Of a stretch of DNA of 16,817 nucleotides, positions 9,271 to 16,817 are shown one piece after another. The translations under genes and the position numbers were made by a program. The stretch comes from Symbiodinium natans. Taxonomy: Eukaryota > Sar > Dinophyceae > Suessiales > Symbiodiniaceae. The stretch is taken from assembly GCA_905221605.1 (NCBI GenBank), contig CAJNDS010001486.1, forward strand, positions 1 through 16,817, written 5' to 3'. The stretch's first letter is position 1, and the number at the start of each line of letters is the position of its first letter. Under the pieces are notes generated by a model. That model was not told the origin of the DNA. It did no database searches and saw nothing but the letters and a program-made list of their open reading frames with translations.

Positions 9271-9689
9271 TCTTGGCCCCCCCTTCACAAAACATATTAT
9301 CTCTACTTTGTTGTCCAGAAGCAGATGTTGGCGCGTAAGGCCTTTTCACACCCGAAAACATCTCTCAGTCAGCAAAACGCAAAGAGAAAGTACGTAGAAT
9401 AGGTGCCCACATCAAGTGTGTATATAGGATAAATGTATGGCGTATCAAATACCGATAGCGGAGAACGAACCATGAGACTCAGAAGTATTCGAGCGCATAG
9501 GGTAATGCGGAAAATCATTTACTTTAAGCCCCAGGGACACGAGAATACTGTGAGCAAATGTCCTTTCGCGATTTCCTGAGACCTTCCAACAGGCTGCAAG
9601 TAATTGCTCGCAAGTATCTTGCTTTTTCATTCTCAATGCTTCCCACAGGTTTCTGCTGAAGGGCAGGGTTTCCGGAGGCAGGTGGTGTC
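9271..9689. other. 5' flank of the Copia pol frame, no LTR or Gag found
   Basis: About 420 bases separate the palindrome array from the pol frame. I looked here for a Gag or protease frame, a tRNA primer-binding site and an LTR matching the 3' flank, and found none. In the pol frame a TGA at 9657-9659 closes reading upstream. Possible splice acceptors are CCCACAG ending at 9648, which would still meet that stop, and GGAGGCAG ending at 9681, which would bypass it. The pol frame could thus be one exon or a 5'-truncated copy. Confidence 0.5.
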
Positions 9690-12600
9690 TTGGGGCACGA
9701 CACTGTAAGTCCTCAAGACGACGAGCACGGAGATTCGGAGCATGCTGAAGCGCAAGCTGCTACAACTCCCAAATCTCCAGTTCTGCCCTCGGACTCGGAA
9801 GTCCGAGAGCATTGTCTCACTCATTTGCCTTTTCGTCCTTGGTGCCGCCATTGCATCCGGGGCAAAGCTCCAGCTTTGGCGCACAAAGAGCCTTCAAATA
9901 CGGAGTACACCAAGCCGTTGGTGGCCATTGACTATTGCTTTTTGAGCAGCAGCGAGGGAAACGCGAGCGAAAGTCCTGTGATGGTTGTCAAATCCAAGCC
10001 CGACCTGGCTGTCTTTGCGCGCTTAGTTCCCTCAAAAGGCTGTGTGCATGAGTACAGTGTTCAAGCACTTGCTGACATTTTCCGTGTGCTAGGCTATCGC
10101 GAGTTTACACTCAAGACAGATGGCGAGCCTTCCTTGGTGGCATTAGCTCGTGCAGCAGTTGCCTTGCTTCCTGTTGAAGTCAAAGTTACCTTTGAGCACA
10201 GTCCCGTTGAAGAGAGCGAGGCCAACGGTTTTGTGGAGCGTGCCTGTAGAAGCGTGCAGGAACAAGCCCGCACATTGCTGAGTATGTTGCACGAACGTTT
10301 GCAGTGCGAGTTCCCGGCGAACCATGCCATTTTTCCTTGGTTAGTTCGGCATGCGTCGTGGTTGTTGCATCATTTTCACAGAACGGCATCTGGAAGGACT
10401 GCCTATCAGAACTTGAGAGGCAGACCCTGGCGAGAGCCAGTTTTTGAATTTGGTGCTGCAATAGTGTTTAAACTGAAAGCTGTAGCTGGCAAACTCGCGC
10501 CAAGATGGTCAGAGGGATGCTACCTTGGCACTTCCGACCTGACCACCGAACGATTTGTTTTGTGTTTTGAGACCATGAAAGTAGTCAAAGTGTGGAGCGT
10601 AAGAGCTTCACACGAGACTCAGTTGTGGCCCCACAAAGAGAAGCTTTTGTCCATGAGGGCTACACCGTGGGGGTTGAACGCCGAAGGCGGTGAAGCCCCG
10701 CAAGTTGTTGTTCCTGAAATGCCTCCACAAGGTCTGCCAGTGCCGTTCGTGGTTAATGCCCACCGTGCTCCCAGGAGGGCAGCCATCCGTATGTCTGACG
10801 CCTTAAAGTTCGGTTTCACTCCACTTTGCGATGGGTGTGATAAGTTAAGGCGTGGCCTCTATGGCAAGCATAGTGAGGAGTGTAGGGCCAGGTTTGAAGC
10901 AGCATGGAAAGCCAGCGGAGATGAAGAACTGGTTTCCAAAGTCACTTCTGCAGACGGAAGACGTGACAAATGGCTGGCCCGACAGGTGGAGAAGTATGAC
11001 GAGGAACAGAAAGCCGTGAAGCGAGCCAGATTGGAGCAACAACCTGGTGATGTGGCAGTGGCAGCTGAGTCAAGTGCAGCAGTGGACTCTGCTCAGGAGG
11101 CAAGGTCCCCATCATCCAAACGGCCTGCCGAGCAGCCGCCTGAAGCCATGGATGAGAGACGGACTGCAGAACCTGAGAGCTTGGGTCCGGAAGCTCAGAC
11201 AGCGATGACGGATTCTTTCGAGAGCATGCTGCAAGAGGCCATCCTGAGTCATCGGAGCGAAGTATTCTCAATGGATGCTGCGGTTCAGGAGCCCATTTGC
11301 GATGAACCCAGTTTGTGTGAACAGAGTCATAGCAAAGATTGCTGGGACGAGTACTTCGATGACGTCAGTGGCTTAGGACTCAACTCTCGCTTGGTAGAGA
11401 TTGCGAAAAAGGAGGAGCTGCGCATAGCTGACGAGATGGGCTTGTGGACGCCTGTTCTGAGGTCAGAACTGCCAAGTGGGACCAAAGTCATACCTACAAG
11501 GTGGGTGCTGGTCAACAAAGGTGATTCCAAATCGCCCAGTTACCGCGCCAGGATTGTGGCGAAAGAAGTTAAGGGACACAAGCCATCTGAGGTTGGTTTC
11601 TATGCGTCGACGCCGCCAACAGAAAGCTTGCGAGCACTCATTGCTGTAGCCTCTACTAACCCGGAGTATGTCATGGATTTCGTTGATATTAGCCGTGCAC
11701 ATTGGTGCGCAGACGCCACCAGGTATGTTGTCGTAGAGCTGCCGCCCGAAATGGAAATGCCTGAACATGTCGCTGTTTTGAAGAAGAGTATGTATGGCAC
11801 AAGAGATGCGGCCCACAACTGGGAGCAACAGTATACCAAGGTGCTTCTCTCACTTGGGTTTTTACAGGGGCGCGCATCCAGTTGCTTGTTTTATCATCCG
11901 CACAAAGACATTCGACTTGACGTTCACGGTGATGACTTCGTGTCTGTGGCGAGAGCTCTAGACATCAAGTGGCTGCATGAGCGTTTTCGAGAAATGTGGA
12001 AGTGCAAGTTTTGCGCGACACTTTCAAGTCCAGGACAAAGTGTTCGAATCCTTGGCCGCTTGCTGTCTCGTGAGAATTCTGGCTACTCCCTAGAAGCGGA
12101 TCCTCGTCACGCAGAGATCTTGATCAGCAGCTTGGGCCTGAAGAATGCCAAAGGCTTGAGCACGCCAGGCGTGAAGCTGCAACCCGAAGAGGAAGCAGAG
12201 CTGACGCAGAAGCGGCTCTCACCTGCAGATACCACTCTGTTCAGGTCTTGTGTCATGAGAGCAGCCTATATGTGTTCTGAAAGGCCTGACTGCCAGTACT
12301 GTGTGAAGGAACTCGCTCGCGAAATGTCATCCCCGACAGAAGCATCAATGAGAAGATTGCGCAGGCTTGGTCGTTACTTGATCTCGCATCGCCGTATGCT
12401 CTTGTGGTTCGAATGGCAAGACATGCCAAGAGACCTGGTTGCAGAGGTTGATGCTGATTTCGCAGGGTGTGGCAAGACTCGGAAATCCACTAGTGGTGGT
12501 GCCGTGTTTTTCGGAAGTAGCCCTTTGAGGAGCTACTCTTCGAACCAAGCGGTGATCGCCTTGTCAACTGGAGAATCCGAGTTTTACGGCATGCTGAAGG

Positions 12601-12926
12601 GATGCAGTCAAGCCATGGGTTTGAGAAGTCTCTTCGCAGATATCGGCGTTGAAGTCGGTATCCGATTGTGCACAGACAGCTCTGCCGGGAAGGCGTTGGC
12701 AGAAAAGAAGGGACTGGGCCGGGCGAAGCATCTGGAGACCCAGTATCTTTGGTTGCAGGACAGAGTAGCCAACAAAGATGTAAAAGTGTTTAAAATATGT
12801 ACAGATGTGAACAGGGCTGACATGTTCACAAAGCATTTGCATGAAGCTCGCGCTTCTGCGTTGTTGTCGGCCATGAACTGTCGGTTCTCGACAGGCAAGC
12901 ACTCACTTGCGTTGGCTGTGACTTGA
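9690..12926 (+). CDS. Ty1/Copia-type Pol: integrase, reverse transcriptase, RNase H (5'-incomplete)
   Basis: This is a retrotransposon polyprotein of 1078 codons without stops, which would copy element RNA to DNA and insert it. Numbering is from the first open codon at 9690, a TTG; the first in-frame Met is residue 98. Residues 41-55 form an HHCC zinc site (H41, H45, C52, C55). The integrase core follows with D81, D144 and E183. Residues 380-398 hold a possible zinc site, C380-x2-C383-x10-H394-x3-C398, followed by a charged helical linker to about 450. Reverse transcriptase spans about 585-830, with the first aspartate D666 in DISRAHW, MYGTRDAA at 701-708 and the D748/D749 box in HGDDF. RNase H spans about 915-1050: D921 in DADFAG, E962/E964 in STGESEF, D996, H1014 and D1044. 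Full Copia polyproteins begin with Gag and an aspartic protease, both absent here. The order integrase before RT fixes it as Copia rather than Gypsy. It is either a 5'-truncated copy or an exon of a spliced element; the lack of stops suggests recent activity or host retention. Confidence 0.93.
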   Translation: MGHDTVSPQDDEHGDSEHAEAQAATTPKSPVLPSDSEVREHCLTHLPFRPWCRHCIRGKAPALAHKEPSNTEYTKPLVAIDYCFLSSSEGNASESPVMVVKSKPDLAVFARLVPSKGCVHEYSVQALADIFRVLGYREFTLKTDGEPSLVALARAAVALLPVEVKVTFEHSPVEESEANGFVERACRSVQEQARTLLSMLHERLQCEFPANHAIFPWLVRHASWLLHHFHRTASGRTAYQNLRGRPWREPVFEFGAAIVFKLKAVAGKLAPRWSEGCYLGTSDLTTERFVLCFETMKVVKVWSVRASHETQLWPHKEKLLSMRATPWGLNAEGGEAPQVVVPEMPPQGLPVPFVVNAHRAPRRAAIRMSDALKFGFTPLCDGCDKLRRGLYGKHSEECRARFEAAWKASGDEELVSKVTSADGRRDKWLARQVEKYDEEQKAVKRARLEQQPGDVAVAAESSAAVDSAQEARSPSSKRPAEQPPEAMDERRTAEPESLGPEAQTAMTDSFESMLQEAILSHRSEVFSMDAAVQEPICDEPSLCEQSHSKDCWDEYFDDVSGLGLNSRLVEIAKKEELRIADEMGLWTPVLRSELPSGTKVIPTRWVLVNKGDSKSPSYRARIVAKEVKGHKPSEVGFYASTPPTESLRALIAVASTNPEYVMDFVDISRAHWCADATRYVVVELPPEMEMPEHVAVLKKSMYGTRDAAHNWEQQYTKVLLSLGFLQGRASSCLFYHPHKDIRLDVHGDDFVSVARALDIKWLHERFREMWKCKFCATLSSPGQSVRILGRLLSRENSGYSLEADPRHAEILISSLGLKNAKGLSTPGVKLQPEEEAELTQKRLSPADTTLFRSCVMRAAYMCSERPDCQYCVKELAREMSSPTEASMRRLRRLGRYLISHRRMLLWFEWQDMPRDLVAEVDADFAGCGKTRKSTSGGAVFFGSSPLRSYSSNQAVIALSTGESEFYGMLKGCSQAMGLRSLFADIGVEVGIRLCTDSSAGKALAEKKGLGRAKHLETQYLWLQDRVANKDVKVFKICTDVNRADMFTKHLHEARASALLSAMNCRFSTGKHSLALAVT

Positions 12927-13338
12927 AGCCACTGCTAGTGCCCCGCATGTGTTTTCGAAATTCACAAAGCAAGTAAGCCGTTTGAAGAGCCCTTGGGCCG
13001 CAGTAAGTGTGAGCCCAACATCTGTGATGTCAACTCTCGCCGGGCAACAATGTAACAAATTTGACTTGTAATGATTTGTAAAGTGCTTCTACTGAGCCGG
13101 GTGTGCTGAAGCTCGCCCGCGTGTAGACCACTTGGGCTCGGGAGGCATGTTGAAAACCCTCCCGTCTCAGGTACCTTAGCTGCACATGTTCTTCGTTGCC
13201 TCTTTTCCAGAATGAGAGTTTGGAGTTGACTTAATTAAATCTTGATTTGTAATGTGCATCCATGCAAACCTGCAGGGCTCAGATCGCGACTAAAAGTCCG
13301 CAACAGTTGTCCTTATTCTCCGCAGAAAGTTTTGGAAA
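12927..13338. other. 3' flank of pol, no LTR recognised
   Basis: This is unique sequence after the TGA at 12924-12926. Two similar phrases, ATTTGTAAAGTGC near 13073 and ATTTGTAATGTGC near 13245, are the only internal repeat. Nothing here matches the 5' flank at 9271-9689, so no LTR pair is visible at the expected distance. It may be 3' untranslated sequence of the element. Confidence 0.45.
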
Positions 13339-13545
<207 letters not shown>

Positions 13546-14100
13546 AACAAAAGAAAAATCTTGAGAGGGAAGGAAAGGAGAGATAAACACATCGAGATGA
13601 AGTGGTGTTTTCCCTTTCCCCTTCCTTGGTGTTATATCAGGTAAACAAAAACAATACTAATAGGAAAAGGCTAAAAGCGGCTGAAACAACAATATGGTCA
13701 TGGGAATATTTATCAACAAAAGAGTATATTATCGTCTTAATTAAAGCAACACACTTGAGGGCGCTCAGGGTTTGTCATTTCCAGCAGCTCCTGTAGTTAG
13801 CGTTATTTATGTTATTATTGATTTTTTTAAAGTAGTATATTTATCGCAAACACCAGACCCTTAGACGAGGGTTGAATGGAAAACGGAATGAGAGGTAGGT
13901 GGCGAAGCCCTAGGAAAATAAGAGATGTGATGCCAAACATGGGAGCCCTGAGCCGTGAACCGAACTAGCCCTAAGCCATAAATTTTGCCTTAAACCTAAA
14001 CCCCACAAATTGTATGTGTGAATTGAACCGTTTAAATAGCAAACAAAAAGGAAGTGCCAAATAGACCCTAAAGGTCCATGCCACATACTATTATATAGCT
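13546..14100. other. AT-rich unique sequence
   Basis: This is moderately AT-rich sequence with no long or credible frame and no recognised motif. Scattered ACCCTTAG, GCCCTAAG and AAACCTAAACCCC pieces toward the right look like decayed telomere units and mark the transition to the telomere-repeat mosaic. Confidence 0.45.
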
Positions 14101-14104
14101 ATAA

Positions 14105-14166
14105 TGGGGGGGTATTTAGTATTAGGGGGTGGGGGGGGGGGGGTTTAGTATTAGGGGGAGGGGATT
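14105..14166. repeat. G-run region with TTTAGTATTAGGGGG direct repeat
   Basis: TTTAGTATTAGGGGG occurs twice, separated by a run of about 13 G after a T. Four or more G runs on one strand give obvious G-quadruplex potential. The unit resembles a mutated TTTAGGG pair. Confidence 0.7.
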
Positions 14167-14260
14167 AAACCCTAAACCTTCAGAACCTTCACAACCAAGC
14201 CGACATCCCTGTGGAGACTTTCAATCCCCAACGCCTTCAAATCCTAAAATCCTATAAAGC

Positions 14261-14432
14261 CCTAAACCCTAAACCCTAAACCCTAAACCCTAAACCCTAA
14301 ACCCTAAACCCTAAACCCTAAACCCTAAACCCTAAACCCTAAACCCTAAACCCTAAACCCTAAACCCTAAACCCTAAACCCTAAACCCTAATCCAAACCC
14401 TAAACCCTAACCTTAAACCCTAAACCCTTAAC
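14261..14432 (-). repeat. Telomere-type repeat block 1 (C-rich on top)
   Basis: About 18 perfect CCCTAAA units run to about 14391, then several variant units. It is the longest perfect block and should be read as TTTAGGG on the minus strand. Confidence 0.95.
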
Positions 14433-14496
14433 TCTGTAAAACCCCTGGCAGACCAGACCGATAAAACCCCATAAAACCGCAAGGGTTCCAGCAGCG

Positions 14497-14580
14497 ATGC
14501 CCCCCAAGGAGATCTGGCGCGACACGATGGCGCGGCTCATCCTCAAGCTACAGGATCTCCCCGGAGCGTTTGGGGTTTAG
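14497..14580 (+). pseudogene. Exon-like fragment ending in a telomere unit
   Basis: An ATG at 14497 opens 27 codons, reading MPPKEIW near the start and then an amphipathic stretch (MARLILKLQDL) before a TAG formed by the GTTTAG of the following telomere-like block. The GC-rich codon third positions contrast with the flanking repeat. It is too short to identify. It may be a captured exon fragment or chance. Confidence 0.3.
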
Positions 14581-14720
14581 GGACTGAGGGTTTAATTGCG
14601 GTTCTAAGGTTTTAGGGTTTAGTTACGGGTTTAGGGGCTTCAGGGGTTGGAGGGCTTTTAGGGTCTGTGTGATTTAGGGTTTTGGGGCAACAATTAGCGG
14701 TTCAGGTGTTTAGGGTCTGA
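14567..14720 (+). repeat. Telomere-type repeat block 2, degenerate (G-rich on top)
   Basis: TTTAGGG-related units are heavily mutated (GTTTAGGGACTGAGGGTTTA, TTTTAGGGTTTAG and similar). The orientation is opposite to block 1. Confidence 0.75.
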
Positions 14721-14733
14721 GGGCAAAAGGCGA

Positions 14734-14830
14734 TACCCTAAACCCTAAACCCTAAACCCCAAACCCGAAACCCTAAACCCTAAACCCTAAACCCTAAACC
14801 CCAAACCCCAAACCCTAAACCCTAAACCCT
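14734..14830 (-). repeat. Telomere-type repeat block 3 (C-rich on top)
   Basis: This block has about 13 units of CCCTAAA with some CCCCAAA and CCCGAAA variants. The orientation flips again relative to block 2, making an inverted pair. Confidence 0.93.
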
Positions 14831-14905
14831 ATGATTCTGGACTGCGGGCCGCAGGGTCAGTTCGCGAAGATTTAGGTTTCCTCAACCCAACCCTCGACCC
14901 CCGAG

Positions 14906-14972
14906 ATTTAGGGGTTTTAGGGTTTAGGGTTTAGGGTTTAGGGTTTCGGGTTTAGGGTTAGGGTTTAGGGTT
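14906..14972 (+). repeat. Telomere-type repeat block 4 (G-rich on top)
   Basis: TTTAGGG units include one TTTCGGG and one shortened unit. Only about 75 bases separate it from block 3, which is in the opposite orientation. Confidence 0.92.
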
Positions 14973-15079
14973 CCCCTGCCAAACCAATCTCAAAAGCCTG
15001 TGGAAGAGGATGGCCCGCACGAGCTTCGCGACCCCAAGGGCCCAGATGCAAACGCTGGGGACGGCCAGAATTACAGGAG
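14970..15079 (+). pseudogene. Exon-like acidic/polar fragment
   Basis: A frame beginning in the end of block 4 reads VPLPNQSQKP, then VEEDGPHELRDPKGPDANAG and DGQNYRS, before entering the next telomere block. The composition (acidic, Pro/Gly/Asn-rich, GC-rich third positions) is protein-like and unlike the repeat around it. It stays open through block 5, and the longer frame continues to 15326. I do not recognise the protein. Confidence 0.35.
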
Positions 15080-15114
15080 TTTAGGGTTTAGGGTTTGGGG
15101 TTTTGGGTTAAGGG
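15080..15114 (+). repeat. Telomere-type repeat block 5, short (G-rich on top)
   Basis: About five TTTAGGG-related units, two of them altered to TTTGGGG and TTTTGGG. Confidence 0.85.
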
Positions 15115-15362
15115 CCATCCTCCTCCTCTCCGTAGTGATGCGTTTTCTTGTGTTGCTCTTTTTTCTATTTTGCTATTCTTTATCTTTTTCCTGGAGTATC
15201 TATATGCATATATATATATATACACACATACATATTTGCCTTTGGGTCTGTTCATTTGTTTGTGGCGCAATCTGTGCAGAAAAAGCAATTCGATTCAACT
15301 CCCAGGCCTTGACAGCACGCCTCTGATTGGAAGAATCGGGCAAGCACGAACGATTCTGTTTC
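15115..15362. other. Island with intron-like T-rich stretch and exon-like end
   Basis: A T-rich stretch with an (AT)n(AC)n run near 15208-15230 ends in CTGTGCAG at 15278, a plausible splice acceptor. The frame beyond it reads KSNSIQLPGL, then DSTPLIGRIGQARTILFL, until a stop inside the next telomere block. The pattern is that of an intron end plus exon fragment, but the protein is not recognised. Confidence 0.3.
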
Positions 15363-15400
15363 TTAGGGTTTAGGGTTTAGGGTTTAGGGTTTAGGGTTTA
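15363..15400 (+). repeat. Telomere-type repeat block 6 (G-rich on top)
   Basis: Five consecutive units of TTTAGGG with sharp borders to the islands on both sides. Confidence 0.95.
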
Positions 15401-15573
15401 GCAAGCGAGAAGACACAAGCAAAACAGCAAAACTGTTCTCGGAGTTGATTCGTGTGGAAAAATCGGCCAAACAAAACCCGACGAACCTCTAAACCCTTGA
15501 CGATTTCAAGATCTTCTGGGCAAGGCCGTCTCAGGCAAGTCTACTACAGCTCCGCGAACAGTTTCGAGATTGG
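15400..15573 (+). pseudogene. Broken exon-like fragment (…FKIFWARPS…)
   Basis: One frame of 58 codons reads as a plausible protein: SKREDTSKTAKLFSELIRV, then EKSAKQNPTNL, a TAA at 15490-15492, then TLDDFKIFWARPSQASLLQL and REQFRDW. The frame is the same before and after the single stop, and the stop lies in a CTCTAAACCCTT telomere-like string. The 3' end carries TTG|GTAAGA, a good match to a splice donor. It looks like a decayed exon or one interrupted by a short telomere-like change. The protein family is not recognised. Confidence 0.4.
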
Positions 15574-15673
15574 TAAGACTTGGTAGCCCAGTGGTGTTTT
15601 CTTTTTTTCCTCATTTTTTTGTTCAAGGTTTTTTTTATATTCAGCAACCAACCCGACAAAGGGTGCCATCATT
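15574..15673. other. T-rich stretch after possible splice donor
   Basis: This is unique and T-rich (TTTTCTTTTTTTCC and similar), as expected of intron sequence downstream of the GTAAGA at 15573. No other feature is seen. Confidence 0.3.
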
Positions 15674-15738
15674 TTGGGGTTTACATTTCAGGGTTTGGGG
15701 CTAAGGGTTCAGGATTTGGGGTTTAGGGTGTAGGGATA
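15674..15738 (+). repeat. Telomere-type repeat block 7, degenerate (G-rich on top)
   Basis: Mutated units (TTTGGGG, TAAGGG, TTCAGGA) with one intact TTTAGGG. Confidence 0.7.
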
Positions 15739-15846
15739 CCAGCCTGGGTTTGGGGCTTCGCATCGTTCAGGTTATGTTTTGCTGGGGTAGAGGGCTCTCC
15801 GGTTCCCAATAAAATGGATTCAGGGCCTGATTGGGCTGATTGGGCA

Positions 15847-16020
15847 ACCCGAAACCCGAAACCCTAAGCCCTAAACCCCAAACCCTAAACCCTAAACCGA
15901 AAACCCTAAACCCTAAACCCTAAACCCTAAACCGAACCCTAAACCCTAAACCCCAAACACCAAACCCTAAACCACGAACCCCAAACCCTAAACCCTCAGC
16001 CCTAACCCCCACACCCCAAG
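15847..16020 (-). repeat. Telomere-type repeat block 8 (C-rich on top)
   Basis: About 23 units mix intact CCCTAAA with CCCGAAA, CCCCAAA and CCCTAAG variants. The orientation is inverted relative to blocks 4-7. Confidence 0.92.
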
Positions 16021-16158
16021 CCCGTGCGCAGGACGGAGGCCATGCGAGGCTTGCAGGAGATGACGGCGCAGCTCAGCGAGCAGCACCGATCTCTTGAGGA
16101 TGCGGCTGCGAGGTGTGAGGCTCACGCCACGGAAGCAGAGCCGCGGTTTAGGGTTTAG
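16006..16158 (+). pseudogene. Coiled-coil-like exon fragment 1
   Basis: The frame is open from 16006; an ATG at 16042 begins MRGLQEMTAQLSEQHRSLED, followed by AAARCEAHATEAE, before running into a telomere block and a stop at 16156-16158. The Glu/Gln/Ala/Leu spacing is that of an alpha-helical coiled coil, and third positions are GC-rich. GTGCGCAG ending at 16031 is a possible splice acceptor and GAG|GTGTGAG near 16110 a possible donor. It is possibly one exon of a gene continued at 16321. Confidence 0.4.
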
Positions 16159-16239
16159 GGTTTAGGGTTTAGGGTTTAGGGTTCAGGGTTTAGGGTTCAG
16201 GGTTTAGGGTTCAGGGTTTAGGGTTTAGGGTTTAGGGTA
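16147..16239 (+). repeat. Telomere-type repeat block 9 (G-rich on top)
   Basis: About 13 units of TTTAGGG, with three TTCAGGG variants alternating with intact units. That alternation suggests duplication of a two-unit pattern. Confidence 0.95.
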
Positions 16240-16320
16240 GGCCTTTGGGATGTTTTTCATATTTTCCCTTAATGGGTTTAACAGGATCATATGTAGGAAT
16301 ATTTTTCAGAGCCATCCTAG

Positions 16321-16662
16321 GAAGCTGCGGAATCTTGCCCTTCACTGGGCGACGAAGCAAAGCCGCAGGAGGCGACAGCGGCGAGGGCCGGTACGCCGGA
16401 AGAGGGCCCGCCCGAGGCCCAGGCACCCGACGCGGTGCCCCAGGTGGAGGCTGCCATGAATGCCGTGGCGGTCGCCCAGGCTGCTGCGGAGAGGCAGTGC
16501 GCGCGTGCTCGCGCCACGGAGATGGAGGCGCAGGCCAAGGAGGCGGCTGCTCTGGAGAAGACGTCCGAGGCGGCCGCCGAGATTGCGAGGGCCCGTGCCA
16601 TCGTGAACCTTGGGTGCCTCTTGAGCCATACGATGACTTTGGACAACCTTTGTTTACTCTAG
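16321..16662 (+). pseudogene. Coiled-coil-like exon fragment 2 (Ala/Glu-rich)
   Basis: The frame is open for 113 codons after CCTAG at 16316-16320, which could be a splice acceptor; the first Met is at 16456. It reads EAAESCPSLGDEAKPQEA, a Pro/Glu/Ala segment, then a long Ala/Glu/Arg helix (NAVAVAQAAAERQ, TEMEAQAKEAAALEKTSEAA, EIARARAIV). Helical character ends there. GTGAAC at 16602 with TACTCTAG at 16662 would bound a roughly 60-base GT-AG intron. It resembles fragment 1 at 16006-16158 in composition and may be the next exon, with telomere block 9 lying in the intron. That link is inference. Confidence 0.4.
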
Positions 16663-16716
16663 TCAAGACTCTGGGAAACAGACTCAGGTTCCCAGGATCC
16701 GTCATCATCCTGGTCT

Positions 16717-16817
16717 TAAACCCCAAACCCTAAACCCTAAACCCTAAACCCTAAACCCTAAACCCTAAACCCTAAACCCTAAACCCTAAACCCTAAACCC
16801 TAAACCCTAAACCCTAA
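16717..16817 (-). repeat. Telomere-type repeat block 10, at window edge (C-rich on top)
   Basis: About 14 CCCTAAA units run to the last base. A real right-hand chromosome end would show TTTAGGG on the top strand, so this block is either interstitial, inverted, or the place where an assembly ended in repeats. Confidence 0.95.

Noticed and set aside
9445-9636. Reverse frame upstream of pol
   Set aside because: It is short, has no recognisable motif, and no codon or neighbour evidence supports it.
12564-12902. Antisense frames within the pol region
   Set aside because: They are shadows of the strongly supported forward RNase H coding sequence.

Overview
The window looks like nuclear DNA of a eukaryotic alga. 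An alveolate (dinoflagellate or chromerid) is the best guess. The reasons are many blocks of the TTTAGGG-type telomere repeat, long CT/GA microsatellites, short exon-like pieces with possible GT-AG junctions, no bacterial gene organisation, and one Ty1/Copia-type pol frame whose motifs (HGDDF instead of YVDD, RAHW after the first RT aspartate) I recall from dinoflagellate-like Copia elements. The assignment is inference. Land plants and green algae share the telomere repeat, so they are not strictly excluded.

Layout. 1-600 is AT-rich and then a long array of mutated telomere-like units (CTCCTAAG, CGCCTAAG, CCCTAAA). 762-4973 is a tandem duplication of a roughly 2.1 kb non-coding unit (A 762-2824, B 2825-4973) carrying a CT microsatellite that expanded in B. 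4711-8668 is a second tandem duplication of 1.98 kb (C1 4711-6688, C2 6689-8668). It starts inside unit B, so one roughly 260 bp module exists three times. I find no convincing gene in 1-9689. The open frames there are microsatellite translations or overlapping uninterpretable frames.

8814-9270 is an array of interlocking palindromes in both orientations, just upstream of the one clear coding region. That region, 9690-12926, holds integrase, reverse transcriptase and RNase H of a Copia-type retroelement without stop codons. Gag, protease and recognisable LTRs are missing. A purine tract and (GA)n microsatellite follow at 13339-13545.

14101-16817 is a mosaic. At least ten blocks of telomere repeat in alternating orientations are separated by 75-480 bp islands, several of which read like fragments of protein-coding exons (acidic/polar, Ala-Glu coiled coil, Phe/Trp-rich). 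The last block, at the right edge, is C-rich on the + strand. That is the wrong orientation for a right chromosome end, so it is interstitial or the window continues. The region therefore looks subtelomeric or built by fusion and repair of telomere-bearing ends.

No tRNA, rRNA, CRISPR array or bacterial mobile element was seen. The genes do not form a pathway. The interest lies in genome structure: nested tandem duplications, a palindrome mosaic and telomere-repeat/exon interleaving.
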